A DNA stretch of 64,000 bases from Rhodobacteraceae bacterium HLUCCA12. Its GTDB lineage: Bacteria > Pseudomonadota > Alphaproteobacteria > Rhodobacterales > Rhodobacteraceae. How positions within the stretch are numbered: position 1 is the stretch's first letter; each line of letters starts with the position of its first letter. This document shows, in pieces, positions 35,952-44,713 of the stretch. Location of the stretch: the NCBI GenBank assembly GCA_001314715.1, contig LJSV01000005.1:1-64000 (forward strand), in the 5' to 3' direction. The notes below the pieces were generated by a model. The model was given only the letters and a program-made list of their open reading frames with translations, was not told the DNA's origin and did no database searches. The translations under genes were made by a program, and so were the position numbers.

Positions 35952-37727
35952 ATGTCGATCCTGAACGAAAGCCTTGCGGGGCGGCTGTCGGCCCCTTTCG
36001 CCACCGGGCCCGCCATGTCCGGCCGCGAGGAACTGGCGCCGCGCGACGGACGATCCTATGTTGCGGGCAGCCGTGACAGGCCGTTGCGCCATGTCACCAT
36101 TCCCCGGCTTCTGCGCGAGACCGTCGCCCGCTATGGACCGCGCGATGCCGCCATCTTTCGCGCGCAGGGCGAACGGCTGAGCTGGTATGACCTCGACCGG
36201 CGGGTCGATGCGCTGGCCGCGGGATTGCTGGCGCTGGGGCTGGGCAAGGGCGACCGCGTCGGCATCTGGTCGCCCAACCGGGTCGAATGGTTGCTGACGC
36301 AGTTCGCGACCGCCCGGATCGGCGCGATCCTGGTCAATATCAACCCCGCCTACCAGCGCGCCGAACTTGAATTCGCCCTCAACAAGGTCGGATGCGCCGC
36401 GTTGGTTCTGGCCGAACGCTTCAAGGCGTCCGAATACCTGCGCATGCTGCGCGACCTCGCCCCCGAGATGGAACGGGCCGAGCCGGGGCGGCTGACCGCC
36501 GCCCGCCTGCCGCATCTGCGCGCGGTGGCGGTCATGTCCGACGATCCTGGGCCCGGCGCGTTCTCGTTCGATGCGCTGACGCGGCTGGGCGGGCCGGCGC
36601 AGCAACTGCGCCTTGAAGCGGTGGATGCAACGCTCGACCCCGATGACGCGATCAACATCCAGTTCACATCCGGCACCACCGGCGCACCCAAGGGCGCGAC
36701 TCTGAGCCATTTCAACATCGTCAACAATGCCGGCTTCGTGACCGATCGCATCCGCCTGAGCGAGACGGATCGCCTGTGCATTCCGGTGCCGCTTTATCAT
36801 TGTTTCGGCATGGTCATGGGGGTTCTGGGCTGTGTCGACAAGGGCGCGGCGATGGTCTTTCCCGGCGAGGGGTTCGAAGCCGGGGCCACGCTGGACGCCG
36901 TCGCCGCCGAGCGTTGCACGGCGCTTTACGGCGTGCCCACCATGTTTACCGCGATGCTTGAACACCAGACGGCGCACCCGCGCGATCTCGGCGCGCTGCG
37001 CACCGGGATCATGGCCGGCGCCCCCTGCCCCGTCCAGGTGATGGAGGATGTCAACAACCGCATGAACATGTCCGAGGTCACGATCTGCTATGGCATGACC
37101 GAAACCGCGCCGGTGTCGTTTCAAAGCTTTGTCGATGACACGGTCGAACACCGCTGCGCCACCGTCGGGCGCGTCCATCCGCATCTTGAGGTCAAGATCA
37201 TCGGACCCGACGGCGCCACGGTGCCGGTCGGACAGGCGGGCGAGCTGTGCACGCGGGGCTATTCGGTCATGAAGGGGTATTGGGGCGACCCCGACCTGAC
37301 CGCCGCCGCGATCCGCGACGGCTGGATGCAGACCGGCGATCTTGCGACGCTGGACGAGGCCGGGTTCTGTCGCATCGTCGGCCGCGTCAAGGACATGATC
37401 ATTCGCGGCGGCGAGAACATCTATCCGCGCGAGATCGAGGAATTCCTGTATCGCCATCCCGATGTCGCCCAGGTGCAGGTTTTCGGCATCCCCGACAGCA
37501 AGCTGGGCGAGGTGGTCTGCGCCTGGGTCGTCGCAGCGCCCGGCACATCGCCAGGCGAGGAGGCCCTGAAAGCCCATTGCGCCGGACAGATCGCGCATTT
37601 CAAGATCCCCAGGCATATCCTGATCGTGCCCGAACTGCCGGTCACCGTGACAGGCAAGCCACAGAAATTCGCGATGCGTGACAAGATGATCGAATGGGGC
37701 TACAGCGACCGCCCCGCCGCCGGCTGA
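35952..37727 (+). CDS. AMP-binding acyl-CoA synthetase
   Basis: A 591-residue ligase that activates a carboxylic acid to its acyl-CoA with ATP. Motifs in order: the P-loop FTSGTTGAPKGATLSHFNIVNN, CYGMTETAPVSF, GWMQTGDLATLDEAGF, and GRVKDMIIRGGENIYPREIEEFL, with the C-terminal lysine in VTGKPQKFAMRDK. The ATG at 35952 has a strong GGGGGAGGGG site. It starts 31 bp after the amidase fusion and is probably the last gene of that operon, converting the acid released from the amide to a CoA ester. Chain-length preference cannot be read from sequence. Confidence 0.9.
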   Translation: MSILNESLAGRLSAPFATGPAMSGREELAPRDGRSYVAGSRDRPLRHVTIPRLLRETVARYGPRDAAIFRAQGERLSWYDLDRRVDALAAGLLALGLGKGDRVGIWSPNRVEWLLTQFATARIGAILVNINPAYQRAELEFALNKVGCAALVLAERFKASEYLRMLRDLAPEMERAEPGRLTAARLPHLRAVAVMSDDPGPGAFSFDALTRLGGPAQQLRLEAVDATLDPDDAINIQFTSGTTGAPKGATLSHFNIVNNAGFVTDRIRLSETDRLCIPVPLYHCFGMVMGVLGCVDKGAAMVFPGEGFEAGATLDAVAAERCTALYGVPTMFTAMLEHQTAHPRDLGALRTGIMAGAPCPVQVMEDVNNRMNMSEVTICYGMTETAPVSFQSFVDDTVEHRCATVGRVHPHLEVKIIGPDGATVPVGQAGELCTRGYSVMKGYWGDPDLTAAAIRDGWMQTGDLATLDEAGFCRIVGRVKDMIIRGGENIYPREIEEFLYRHPDVAQVQVFGIPDSKLGEVVCAWVVAAPGTSPGEEALKAHCAGQIAHFKIPRHILIVPELPVTVTGKPQKFAMRDKMIEWGYSDRPAAG

Positions 37728-37750
37728 CGGCCCCTGCGCCCCGCCCGCGC

Positions 37751-38077
37751 TCAGACGCCGCGCGGCGCGAACAGGATGATGCCGGCGCCCAGCAGGCACA
37801 GGGCAACGCCGGTCAGGTCCCATCGGTCCGGGCGCATCCCCTCGATCGTCCAGAGCCAGACCAGCGAGGCGGTGATGTAGATCCCGCCATAGGCCGCATA
37901 GGTGCGCCCGGCCGCATCAGAGTGCGCCAGCGTCAGCGCATAGGCAAAGACGATCAGCGACAGAACGCCCGGCGCGACCCACCAGGCCGACTTGCCAAGG
38001 CGCAGCCATGCCCAGAAGGCAAAGCATCCCGCGATCTCGGCGATCGCGGCAAGGACAAAGGCGGCGATGGTCTGCAT
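37751..38077 (-). CDS. YnfA family (UPF0060) membrane protein
   Basis: A 108-residue small integral membrane protein with four hydrophobic segments. It shows the family pattern [20 protein letters not shown] and [29 protein letters not shown]. Length equals the family norm. YnfA proteins resemble small multidrug resistance transporters, but their role is unsettled. It stands alone between the acyl-CoA synthetase (converging) and the betaine transporter. Confidence 0.92.
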   Translation of the reverse strand: MQTIAAFVLAAIAEIAGCFAFWAWLRLGKSAWWVAPGVLSLIVFAYALTLAHSDAAGRTYAAYGGIYITASLVWLWTIEGMRPDRWDLTGVALCLLGAGIILFAPRGV

Positions 38078-38144
38078 GATGGATCTGTCCGGTTCCGGTC
38101 ACGATCATCGCCGTCTTTTGGGCAGACAGCAAACAAATATGGAT

Positions 38145-38166
38145 GCCCCGGCGGTTGCGCCGGGGC
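38145..38166 (-). terminator. Terminator-like hairpin after the betaine transporter operon
   Basis: GCCCCGGCG-GTTG-CGCCGGGGC, a perfect 9-bp stem with a 4-nt loop, 18 bp after the last gene of the leftward operon. The bases beyond it in that direction are AT-rich (ATCCATATTTGTTTG) without a pure T-run. A likely operon end. Confidence 0.55.
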
Positions 38167-38184
38167 AGCGGGCGGGAAATGGGT

Positions 38185-39234
38185 TCAGGCTGCCTCGGTC
38201 CTGCTCTGGCTGGGAACCAGCGCGCGCATGACCATCGCCATCTCCAGGAAACCGATCACCTTGTCGTCGTGGACCACGCGAAAGCGCGGATCCATCGCGC
38301 CGCCGGCACGGGCGATGACGCTCTCCAGGTTGTCGTTGGGCGCGACATCGCCGACCGTCGCGCCATCGACCGGCCCGGCCTGCATGACCGAGCGCACGCG
38401 CACGACCCGTGCGCGGTTGATGTCGGCCACGAAGTCCTCGATATAGGGATCGGCGGGCTTGAGCAGGATATGCTGCGGATCGCCCTGCTGCACCACCGCG
38501 CCATCTTTCAGGATCACCAGGTGATCCGCCAGCTTCAGCGCCTCGTCCAGGTCATGGGTGATGAAAACGATGGTCTTTTGCAGCTCGCCCTGAAGCTCGA
38601 TCAGCAAATCCTGCATGTCGCTCCGGATCAGCGGATCGAGCGCCGAGAATGCCTCGTCCATCAGCATGATGCCCGCGTTCGAGGTCAGCGCGCGGGCGAT
38701 GCCGACGCGCTGCTGCATCCCGCCCGACAATTCATGCGGATACTGTTCGGCATTGCCACCAAGGCCCACCCGGTTGAGCCATTTGTGCGCCTCGGATTCC
38801 CAATCGCGCCGCCTCGTTCCGCGCGTGGCCAGCGGCGTGCCCGCGTTCTCAAGCACCGTGCGATGCGGCAAGAGCGCGAATTTCTGGAACACCATCGACA
38901 TCGCCTCGCGCCGCAACCGGCGCAGGCGGGTCTCGTTCCAGGTCAGGATGTTCTCGCCAGCCACAAAAATCTCGCCCGCCGTGGGTTCGATCAACCGGTT
39001 CAGGTGCCGGATCAGGGTCGATTTGCCCGACCCCGACAGCCCCATGATGACGGTGATCCGCCCTTCGGCGATATCGACATTGATGTCGCGCAGTCCCAGG
39101 ACATGGCCGGTTGTCTCTTGCAACTCGGCCTTGCCCATGCCCGCGCGGACCTTCGCCAGCGCGCCCCGCGGATCGCTGCCGAAAATCTTGTAAAGATCGC
39201 GAATCGAAACCTTGATCGTCGGGTTCTCGGTCAT
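38185..39234 (-). CDS. proV: Glycine betaine/proline ABC transporter ATP-binding protein
   Basis: A 349-residue ATPase of the ProV/OpuAA type. Walker A is GLSGSGKST, the signature is LSGGMQQRVGIARAL, and Walker B IMLMDEAFSALD carries the Ala/Phe variant typical of ProV. Residues about 280-349 form a CBS-like tail (RVRSVMQAGPVDGATVGDVAPNDNLESVIARAG), which in this family senses ionic strength; only part of the usual tandem CBS pair seems present. It is the last gene of proX-proW-proV, the reverse of the classic gene order. Confidence 0.92.
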   Translation of the reverse strand: MTENPTIKVSIRDLYKIFGSDPRGALAKVRAGMGKAELQETTGHVLGLRDINVDIAEGRITVIMGLSGSGKSTLIRHLNRLIEPTAGEIFVAGENILTWNETRLRRLRREAMSMVFQKFALLPHRTVLENAGTPLATRGTRRRDWESEAHKWLNRVGLGGNAEQYPHELSGGMQQRVGIARALTSNAGIMLMDEAFSALDPLIRSDMQDLLIELQGELQKTIVFITHDLDEALKLADHLVILKDGAVVQQGDPQHILLKPADPYIEDFVADINRARVVRVRSVMQAGPVDGATVGDVAPNDNLESVIARAGGAMDPRFRVVHDDKVIGFLEMAMVMRALVPSQSRTEAA

Positions 39235-39244
39235 CGTTGCCTCC

Positions 39245-40294
39245 TCAGGTCTGCTTGCGGCTGGTGTCGATCCGCGCCAGCGCGGATTTCGTCACCCGGT
39301 CCAGCAGGATTGCCAGCAGCACGATACCCAGGCCCGCAACCAGCCCCGTGCCCAGTTCAAGATTGCGAATGCCGCGCAGGACCAGCACGCCCAGACCCGG
39401 CGCCGAAACCAGCGATGCGATCACGACCATGGCCAGGCTCATCATGATGGTCTGGTTCACCCCCGCCATGATATTGGGCAGCGCCAGCGGGATCTGGACG
39501 CCGAACAGTTTCTGGCGATTGGTCATGCCAAAGGCATCGGCGGCCTCGATCACGTCCTTGTCGACAAGCCGGATGCCCAGATCGGTCAGCCTGATCACCG
39601 GAACGATCGCGTAAAGGATGATCGCGATTCCGTAAAGCTTGGGCTCGGTGACCGAGAACAGGAAGATGAGCGGGATCAGATAGACAAAGGGCGGCAGCGT
39701 TTGCAGCATGTCCAGGATCGGTGTCACCGACCGTTGCAGACGGTCGCTGCGCGACATGGCAATGCCGATCGGCACCCCGAACAGCACGCAGATGAAGGCA
39801 CAGACGAAGATGATCGCCATGGTCTGCATGGCCGGCACGTAGTGATCGACAAAGGCCAGAAAGCCGATGAACACCGCCACCAGCGTCACCACGCGCCATG
39901 ACCGCCCGACCAGCCAGGTGATGACCAGCAGAATCGGGATCATGATCCACCACGGCGTCGCGGTCATGATCCACAGCATTTCGCGCAACATCCAGCTGAG
40001 CGGCTGGGTCACCGGATCGACCACCACCTTGAGCGAGTCGCGAATATCCAGAAAGCCGCGTTCCAGCCCGACGGTCAGGTCGCGCGAACGCGGGACCGCG
40101 GCGCAGGATTCGGCCAGCGCGTCCAGCGACGGAAACGGCAGATCCCAAAGCGAGCGCGCCGCCTCGGCGGAGTCGTCCGACCCGCCCTGCGCACTCGCCA
40201 TGAGATCTTCCATCGACATCGGCCCGGTCCGTGCATCCGCATCGCACCATTCGCGCAATCCGAGCGCGTCAAAGACACCGTCATAGGTTGCCAT
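39245..40294 (-). CDS. proW: Glycine betaine/proline ABC transporter permease
   Basis: A 349-residue inner-membrane permease. A roughly 100-residue hydrophilic N-terminal region precedes the membrane segments, as in ProW. Hydrophobic segments run from PWWIMIPILLVITWLV onward. The ATPase-docking loop is DVIEAADAFGMTNRQKLFGVQIPLALPNIMAGVNQTIMMSLAMVVIASLV. It begins 98 bp after proX and ends 10 bp before proV. The gap to proX holds a strong hairpin. Confidence 0.92.
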   Translation of the reverse strand: MATYDGVFDALGLREWCDADARTGPMSMEDLMASAQGGSDDSAEAARSLWDLPFPSLDALAESCAAVPRSRDLTVGLERGFLDIRDSLKVVVDPVTQPLSWMLREMLWIMTATPWWIMIPILLVITWLVGRSWRVVTLVAVFIGFLAFVDHYVPAMQTMAIIFVCAFICVLFGVPIGIAMSRSDRLQRSVTPILDMLQTLPPFVYLIPLIFLFSVTEPKLYGIAIILYAIVPVIRLTDLGIRLVDKDVIEAADAFGMTNRQKLFGVQIPLALPNIMAGVNQTIMMSLAMVVIASLVSAPGLGVLVLRGIRNLELGTGLVAGLGIVLLAILLDRVTKSALARIDTSRKQT

Positions 40295-40343
40295 TGCCCC
40301 TGTCAGGCGCTTGCCTGCGCCCGCCTTTCCTGTCGTTGACGAA

Positions 40344-40370
40344 AACGGCGCCGCAGAGCGCGGCGCCGTT
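40344..40370 (-). terminator. Intercistronic hairpin between proX and proW
   Basis: Read leftward, AACGGCGCCGC-GCTCT-GCGGCGCCGTT is a perfect 11-bp stem followed by two more T residues. It lies 22 bp after the proX stop. This is the most terminator-like of the binding-protein/permease hairpins and probably limits read-through into proW-proV. Confidence 0.6.
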
Positions 40371-40392
40371 GGTTGGTTTCACGCCGAAGCGA

Positions 40393-41376
40393 TCACTGAA
40401 GCAGCGCCGAAAGGTTCTCGCGCGCTGAATCGTTCAGCCATTCCGACCAGACATCGGTGTTGTTGGTCAGGTAATGGACCGCAACTTCCTCGGCCGAGGC
40501 GGTGTTTTCATCCTGCCAGGCCAGAAGCTCGCTCATGGTCGAGGTCTGGAACACCATGTTGCGGAAGAACTCGGTGATTTCAGGATGGCTTTCCACGAAA
40601 TCACCGGTGACCGCGGTCAGGATCGGCGCATCGGGGAATTCCGAAACCTGCGGATCCGACGCATCCGGGTTCTGGATCTCGGCAAAGGCCTCTTCGTCAT
40701 AGTCGCCCAGGCTGACACGGGTCATGTCATACTTGCCCAGCGGCACGGTCGGCGCCCAGTAGTAGCCGAACCAGGGTTCTTCGCTGGTCACCGCCGACCC
40801 CATAGACGAGGCAAGCGTTTCACCCGAACCGTGGTTGAAGACCTCGATATCATTGCCTTCCAGGTCCAGCGCGCGCGACAGATTGTCCGAGACCACGCGG
40901 CAGCCCCAGCCATCGGGACAGTTGTTGAAGCGGCCGCCGACCAGTTCGGGGTTCTCAAGGATCCCTTCGATGGTGGTCAGCTCGGGGTGCTCCTCGGCCA
41001 GGTAGGTCGGAATCCACCAGCCTTCGACGCCGCCAGGTTCAAGAACATTGGCCAGGCGCACCATCGTGCCCTCGTCTTCAAGGCGGCGATAGGCATCGCC
41101 GGCCGAGTTCAGCCACAGGTCGGTGACGACATCGGGCTCTCCGTTCTCGGCAACCGAGGTGATCGCCGGAATCGTGTCGGAATTGACCAGCGAGACATCG
41201 CAGCCATAGCCTTGCTCGAGCAGGAACTTGGCAACTTCGGTGATGACCTCGGCCGAGGCCCAGCCCATCTGGGCGATGGAGACGTCGCCGCATTCGCCTG
41301 CATCCTGGGCGGCAGCGGCCGAAGCCATGAAGCAACCCGCGGCCCCGGTGGCCGCAATCGTGGCGAGTTTACGCAT
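40393..41376 (-). CDS. proX: Glycine betaine/proline ABC transporter substrate-binding protein
   Basis: A 327-residue periplasmic binding protein of the OpuAC/ProX group. A Sec signal (RKLATIAATGAAGCFMASAAAAQDA) is followed by the mature fold beginning DVSIAQMGWASAEVITEVAKFLLEQGYGC, and later WFGYYWAPTVPLGKYDM, a Trp/Tyr-rich ligand site as used to bind quaternary amines. The ATG at 41376 follows AAAGGA. First gene of the operon; compatible-solute uptake is the expected role. Confidence 0.88.
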   Translation of the reverse strand: MRKLATIAATGAAGCFMASAAAAQDAGECGDVSIAQMGWASAEVITEVAKFLLEQGYGCDVSLVNSDTIPAITSVAENGEPDVVTDLWLNSAGDAYRRLEDEGTMVRLANVLEPGGVEGWWIPTYLAEEHPELTTIEGILENPELVGGRFNNCPDGWGCRVVSDNLSRALDLEGNDIEVFNHGSGETLASSMGSAVTSEEPWFGYYWAPTVPLGKYDMTRVSLGDYDEEAFAEIQNPDASDPQVSEFPDAPILTAVTGDFVESHPEITEFFRNMVFQTSTMSELLAWQDENTASAEEVAVHYLTNNTDVWSEWLNDSARENLSALLQ

Positions 41377-41617
41377 CGTCTTTCCTTTCAGGTTATGTCG
41401 TCTGGATGACCGGATTCCGCGAAACGATTGCCGCGCGTCTTGATGCGGCACGCCGTGTTTTCGCAGGCCAGAGCGACCCAAGACGGAACTGCCGCTTGGG
41501 CATTGCCGCTGGTATGTCGCCCCCGAGCCGGGAACCGGTCTATGACCAATACCAGTCATGCGCGCCTTTTCGCAGACCCGCCCGGTGGATGCAACCCGAA
41601 GCCCGTTTTTGGAGCCC

Positions 41618-42901
41618 TCAGAACCCGCTGATGCGCGGCAACCAGGTCGAGATCGTGGGCACGAAGGTCAGCACCAGCAGTACCACGAGATTGGCCAGGA
41701 AAAATGGCGGCAACTCGCGGATCAGCTGCGTCGGACTGAGCTTGACCGCCGATGACACCACGAACAGCAGACTGCCCACCGGCGGTGTGGTCAGGCCGAT
41801 GGTCAGGTTGACGATCACCACGATCGCGAAATGGATCGGGTCGATCCCCAGCGCAACGGCGACCGGCGCCAGGATCGGCACCAGGATCATGACGCCGGGC
41901 AACGGGTCCATGAACAGCCCGAACAGCAGCAGCAGCACGTTCACCGCCAGCAGGAACACGACCGGGCTGAGGTTCAGCGCGACGATCCAGTCGGCAAAGG
42001 CCTGCGGCACCCCTTCGACGATCAGCATCCAGGCAAAGGCCCGCGCCCCGGCCAGGATCAGCAGCACCGCCGCACTGACCAGCGCCGAACGCAGCAGGAT
42101 CGCCGGCAGATCGCGCAGCCTGAGCGAGCGATAGACGAACATGCCGCACAACAGCGCATAGACCACCGCCATCACCGATGCCTCGGTCGGGGTAAAGATC
42201 CCGCCGCGAATACCGCCGATGATCAGCACGATCAGCCCGATCGAGGGCAGCGCGACAACCGTCGCGCGGGCGCGCGCGGACCAGTCGGCGCGCGGCTCGC
42301 TGCCGACATAGCCGCGCCGCCGGCTCATCCAGAAATTCGCGGCCAGCATCGCGGCCGTGATACAAAGCCCCGGCAGAATACCCGCCATGAACAGCGCCAC
42401 GACCGACACGCGTTCATCCTGCATGGCGTAAAGGATCATGATGATCGAGGGCGGGATGATCGGCCCGACCACCGCCGATGACACCGTCAGCGCCCCGGCA
42501 TAGGCGCGTGGATAGCCGCCCTGCTCCATCATGCGGATCATCATCGCGCCCGGCCCGGCCGCATCGGCCAGCGCCGAGCCGGAAATCCCGGCGAACATGG
42601 TCGATGAGACCACATTCGCATAACCCAGCCCGCCGCGCAGGTGCCCCATGAACCGGATCGTCATGCGCAACAGCGCCTGCGTCATGGCGCCGCCCGTCAT
42701 CAGTTCGGCGGCAAGAATGAAGAACGGAACCGCCAGCAGCGGAAAGCTGTCGATCCCTGAAAACATCTCCTTGACGATGACGATGGCCGGATAGCGCGAC
42801 CCCAGTGACAGCGCCAGAAACGCCGCGATCGCGATCGAAAAGGCGACCGGCACGCCAAGAACCAGCAAGACAAAGAGCGCCGCGAACAGGATCTCAGCCA
42901 T
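41618..42901 (-). CDS. dctM: TRAP transporter large permease (DctM)
   Basis: A 427-residue membrane subunit with about twelve hydrophobic segments, the ion-coupled part of a TRAP importer. Landmarks are VPVAFSIAIAAFLAL at the start, MTGGAMTQALLRMTIRFMGHLRGGLGYANVVSSTMFAGISGSALADAAGPGAMMI, and TPPVGSLLFVVSSAVKLSPTQLIRELPPFF near the end. The ATG at 42901 overlaps the DctQ stop by 8 bp. Confidence 0.93.
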   Translation of the reverse strand: MAEILFAALFVLLVLGVPVAFSIAIAAFLALSLGSRYPAIVIVKEMFSGIDSFPLLAVPFFILAAELMTGGAMTQALLRMTIRFMGHLRGGLGYANVVSSTMFAGISGSALADAAGPGAMMIRMMEQGGYPRAYAGALTVSSAVVGPIIPPSIIMILYAMQDERVSVVALFMAGILPGLCITAAMLAANFWMSRRRGYVGSEPRADWSARARATVVALPSIGLIVLIIGGIRGGIFTPTEASVMAVVYALLCGMFVYRSLRLRDLPAILLRSALVSAAVLLILAGARAFAWMLIVEGVPQAFADWIVALNLSPVVFLLAVNVLLLLFGLFMDPLPGVMILVPILAPVAVALGIDPIHFAIVVIVNLTIGLTTPPVGSLLFVVSSAVKLSPTQLIRELPPFFLANLVVLLVLTFVPTISTWLPRISGF

Positions 42902-43415
42902 GCTGGCCCCCCGTTGCCACGCCGGGATCATCCTCGACATGCTCGCCCGACGCGATGAAGCGCGGCGCGATCAGCAGAAGATGCACGATCAGCAGAACAA
43001 AGCCCGTGGGAATGGCCAGATAGACATACCAGTAGGAAACGCGCGTGGCCGGGGTCAACTGGCGCCCCATGCGCCCCATGTATTCGTGCCCGACCCAGAC
43101 CATATAGCCGAAAAACCCCAGCAGCAGCAGCACGATGGCCGCCCGCAGCACCCGCCGCGCGGTCACGGGCAGGATGTCGTGCAGATTGGCGATCGCGACA
43201 TGGCCGCCCTGACGCAGGGCCAGCCCCGCGCCCAGAAATGTCATCCAGATCATCAGATACCGCGCCACCTCATCGGCCCAGGCGATCGACTGGCCGGTCA
43301 GATAGCGCAATCCGACATTGGAAAAGACAACCCCGGTCATGGCGACCAGGCAGGCGATCACCACCCAGGCATTGAGCGCGACGAAGGCGCGTTCGGCACG
43401 GCGAAAAAACGGCAT
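42894..43415 (-). CDS. dctQ: TRAP transporter small permease (DctQ)
   Basis: A 173-residue protein with four hydrophobic segments. It has the family feature SIAWADEVARYLMIWMTFLGAGLALRQGGHVAI in the centre. It overlaps dctM and follows dctP after 75 bp that contain a strong hairpin. Partner of DctM in the membrane complex. Confidence 0.9.
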   Translation of the reverse strand: MPFFRRAERAFVALNAWVVIACLVAMTGVVFSNVGLRYLTGQSIAWADEVARYLMIWMTFLGAGLALRQGGHVAIANLHDILPVTARRVLRAAIVLLLLGFFGYMVWVGHEYMGRMGRQLTPATRVSYWYVYLAIPTGFVLLIVHLLLIAPRFIASGEHVEDDPGVATGGQHG

Positions 43416-43434
43416 CGGGCTGGTCCGTCTGTCG

Positions 43435-43458
43435 GCCCCGGCGGCGCACCGCCGGGGC
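43435..43458 (-). terminator. Intercistronic GC hairpin between dctP and dctQ
   Basis: GCCCCGGCGG-CGCA-CCGCCGGGGC is a perfect 10-bp stem in the 75-bp gap between the binding-protein and permease genes. Bases beyond it leftward are not T-rich. It probably protects dctP mRNA or reduces read-through. Confidence 0.55.
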
Positions 43459-43490
43459 AGAAACTTACTGACCGGAAATCGCGGGGGCGA

Positions 43491-44471
43491 TCACTCGGTC
43501 GCGATGATCGCCTCGATCACGTCGCGGTCGTAGGTTTCGTAGTACTCCTCATAGGCCGGTTCCAGCGCCTCCTGAAAGGCCGCGCGATCCTCGGCCGAAA
43601 GCTCGGCGACATCCATGCCCCGCTCGCGCAAGGTTTCCAGCCCGCTTTCCTCGACATCGTCGACAAAGCCGCGCATGGCCGCCACGGCCTCGGTCGCGCC
43701 CTCGCGGAAGACCTCGCGGTCTTCCTCGCTCATGCTGTCCCAGACCACGGGCGAGATCAGCAGCATCGCCGGCGAATACACGTGACCGGAAATGGTCAGG
43801 TATTCCTGCACATCATTGAGGTTGGCCGAAACGATCACCGAGAGCGGGTTTTCCTGACCGTCGATGGTGCCCTGCTGAAGCGCGCCGATCACCTCGGGCC
43901 AGGCCATGGGCGTGGGGGCCGCGCCCAGGGTTTCAAAGGCGGTCAGGTGGATCGGGTTTTCCATCGTGCGCAGGCGCAGCCCGTCAATATCGTCGGGGCT
44001 GGCGATCTGGTTGCGGTTGTTGGTGATATGGCGGAAACCCTGCTCGCCCCAGGCCAGCGCGATCAGGCCCGCATCCTCGAACTTGGCCAGGATATCCTGC
44101 CCGATCGGACCATCCAGCACGCGCCGGGCATGGCCCAGATCACGAAACAGGAACGGAATGTCGAAGATGCCGGTATCCTCGACGAAATTGGCCAACGTGC
44201 CGGACGACACGATCGTGGCCTCGACCGTGCCAAGTTGCACGCCCTCGATCACCTCGCGCTCGCCGCCCAGACCCGAGGACGGGAAATGGCGAAACTCGTA
44301 GCGGCCGTCCGTGCGCTCTTCGACGACTTCCTCCCAGCGCTCGGCGGCGACGCCGTAATGCGAATCGGGTGCCAGCGCATAGCCGATCTTGATCTCGGTC
44401 TGCGCCAGCAGGGGTGACGCCAGCACTGTGGCAAGAACGGAGCCGGCAATGGCGGGTTTGTAATGGATCAT
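43491..44471 (-). CDS. dctP: TRAP transporter substrate-binding protein (DctP)
   Basis: A 326-residue periplasmic protein. A signal peptide ends at LLAQ, and the mature part begins TEIKIGYALAPDSHYGVAAERW. The DctP-family region GLRLRTMENPIHLTAFETLGAAPTPMAWPEVIGALQQGTIDGQENPL contains the conserved Arg (LRLR) that binds the carboxylate of the ligand. The ligand is therefore probably an organic acid; which one is unknown. First gene of the dctPQM operon. Confidence 0.93.
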   Translation of the reverse strand: MIHYKPAIAGSVLATVLASPLLAQTEIKIGYALAPDSHYGVAAERWEEVVEERTDGRYEFRHFPSSGLGGEREVIEGVQLGTVEATIVSSGTLANFVEDTGIFDIPFLFRDLGHARRVLDGPIGQDILAKFEDAGLIALAWGEQGFRHITNNRNQIASPDDIDGLRLRTMENPIHLTAFETLGAAPTPMAWPEVIGALQQGTIDGQENPLSVIVSANLNDVQEYLTISGHVYSPAMLLISPVVWDSMSEEDREVFREGATEAVAAMRGFVDDVEESGLETLRERGMDVAELSAEDRAAFQEALEPAYEEYYETYDRDVIEAIIATE

Positions 44472-44713
44472 GGGTTTCTCTCCTCCTTCAAACGGGTTCG
44501 GTCAAACGGGTTGCGGCACGGGGCCGGCGACCACGCGCAATGGGCGCCCTGCCGAACGGGTCCGCACGAATAGGGCCGATGCACCGGGGCGTGTCAACGG
44601 ATAATCTGGCGCGGCAACGCAACAGATCGCCGCATCCGTCGCGGTTTCACCTTGCCGCAGAGTCGGCGTGGCGCTATCCGGGCGGCTGGTTCGGGCCAAG
44701 GCAGGCGGCACGC

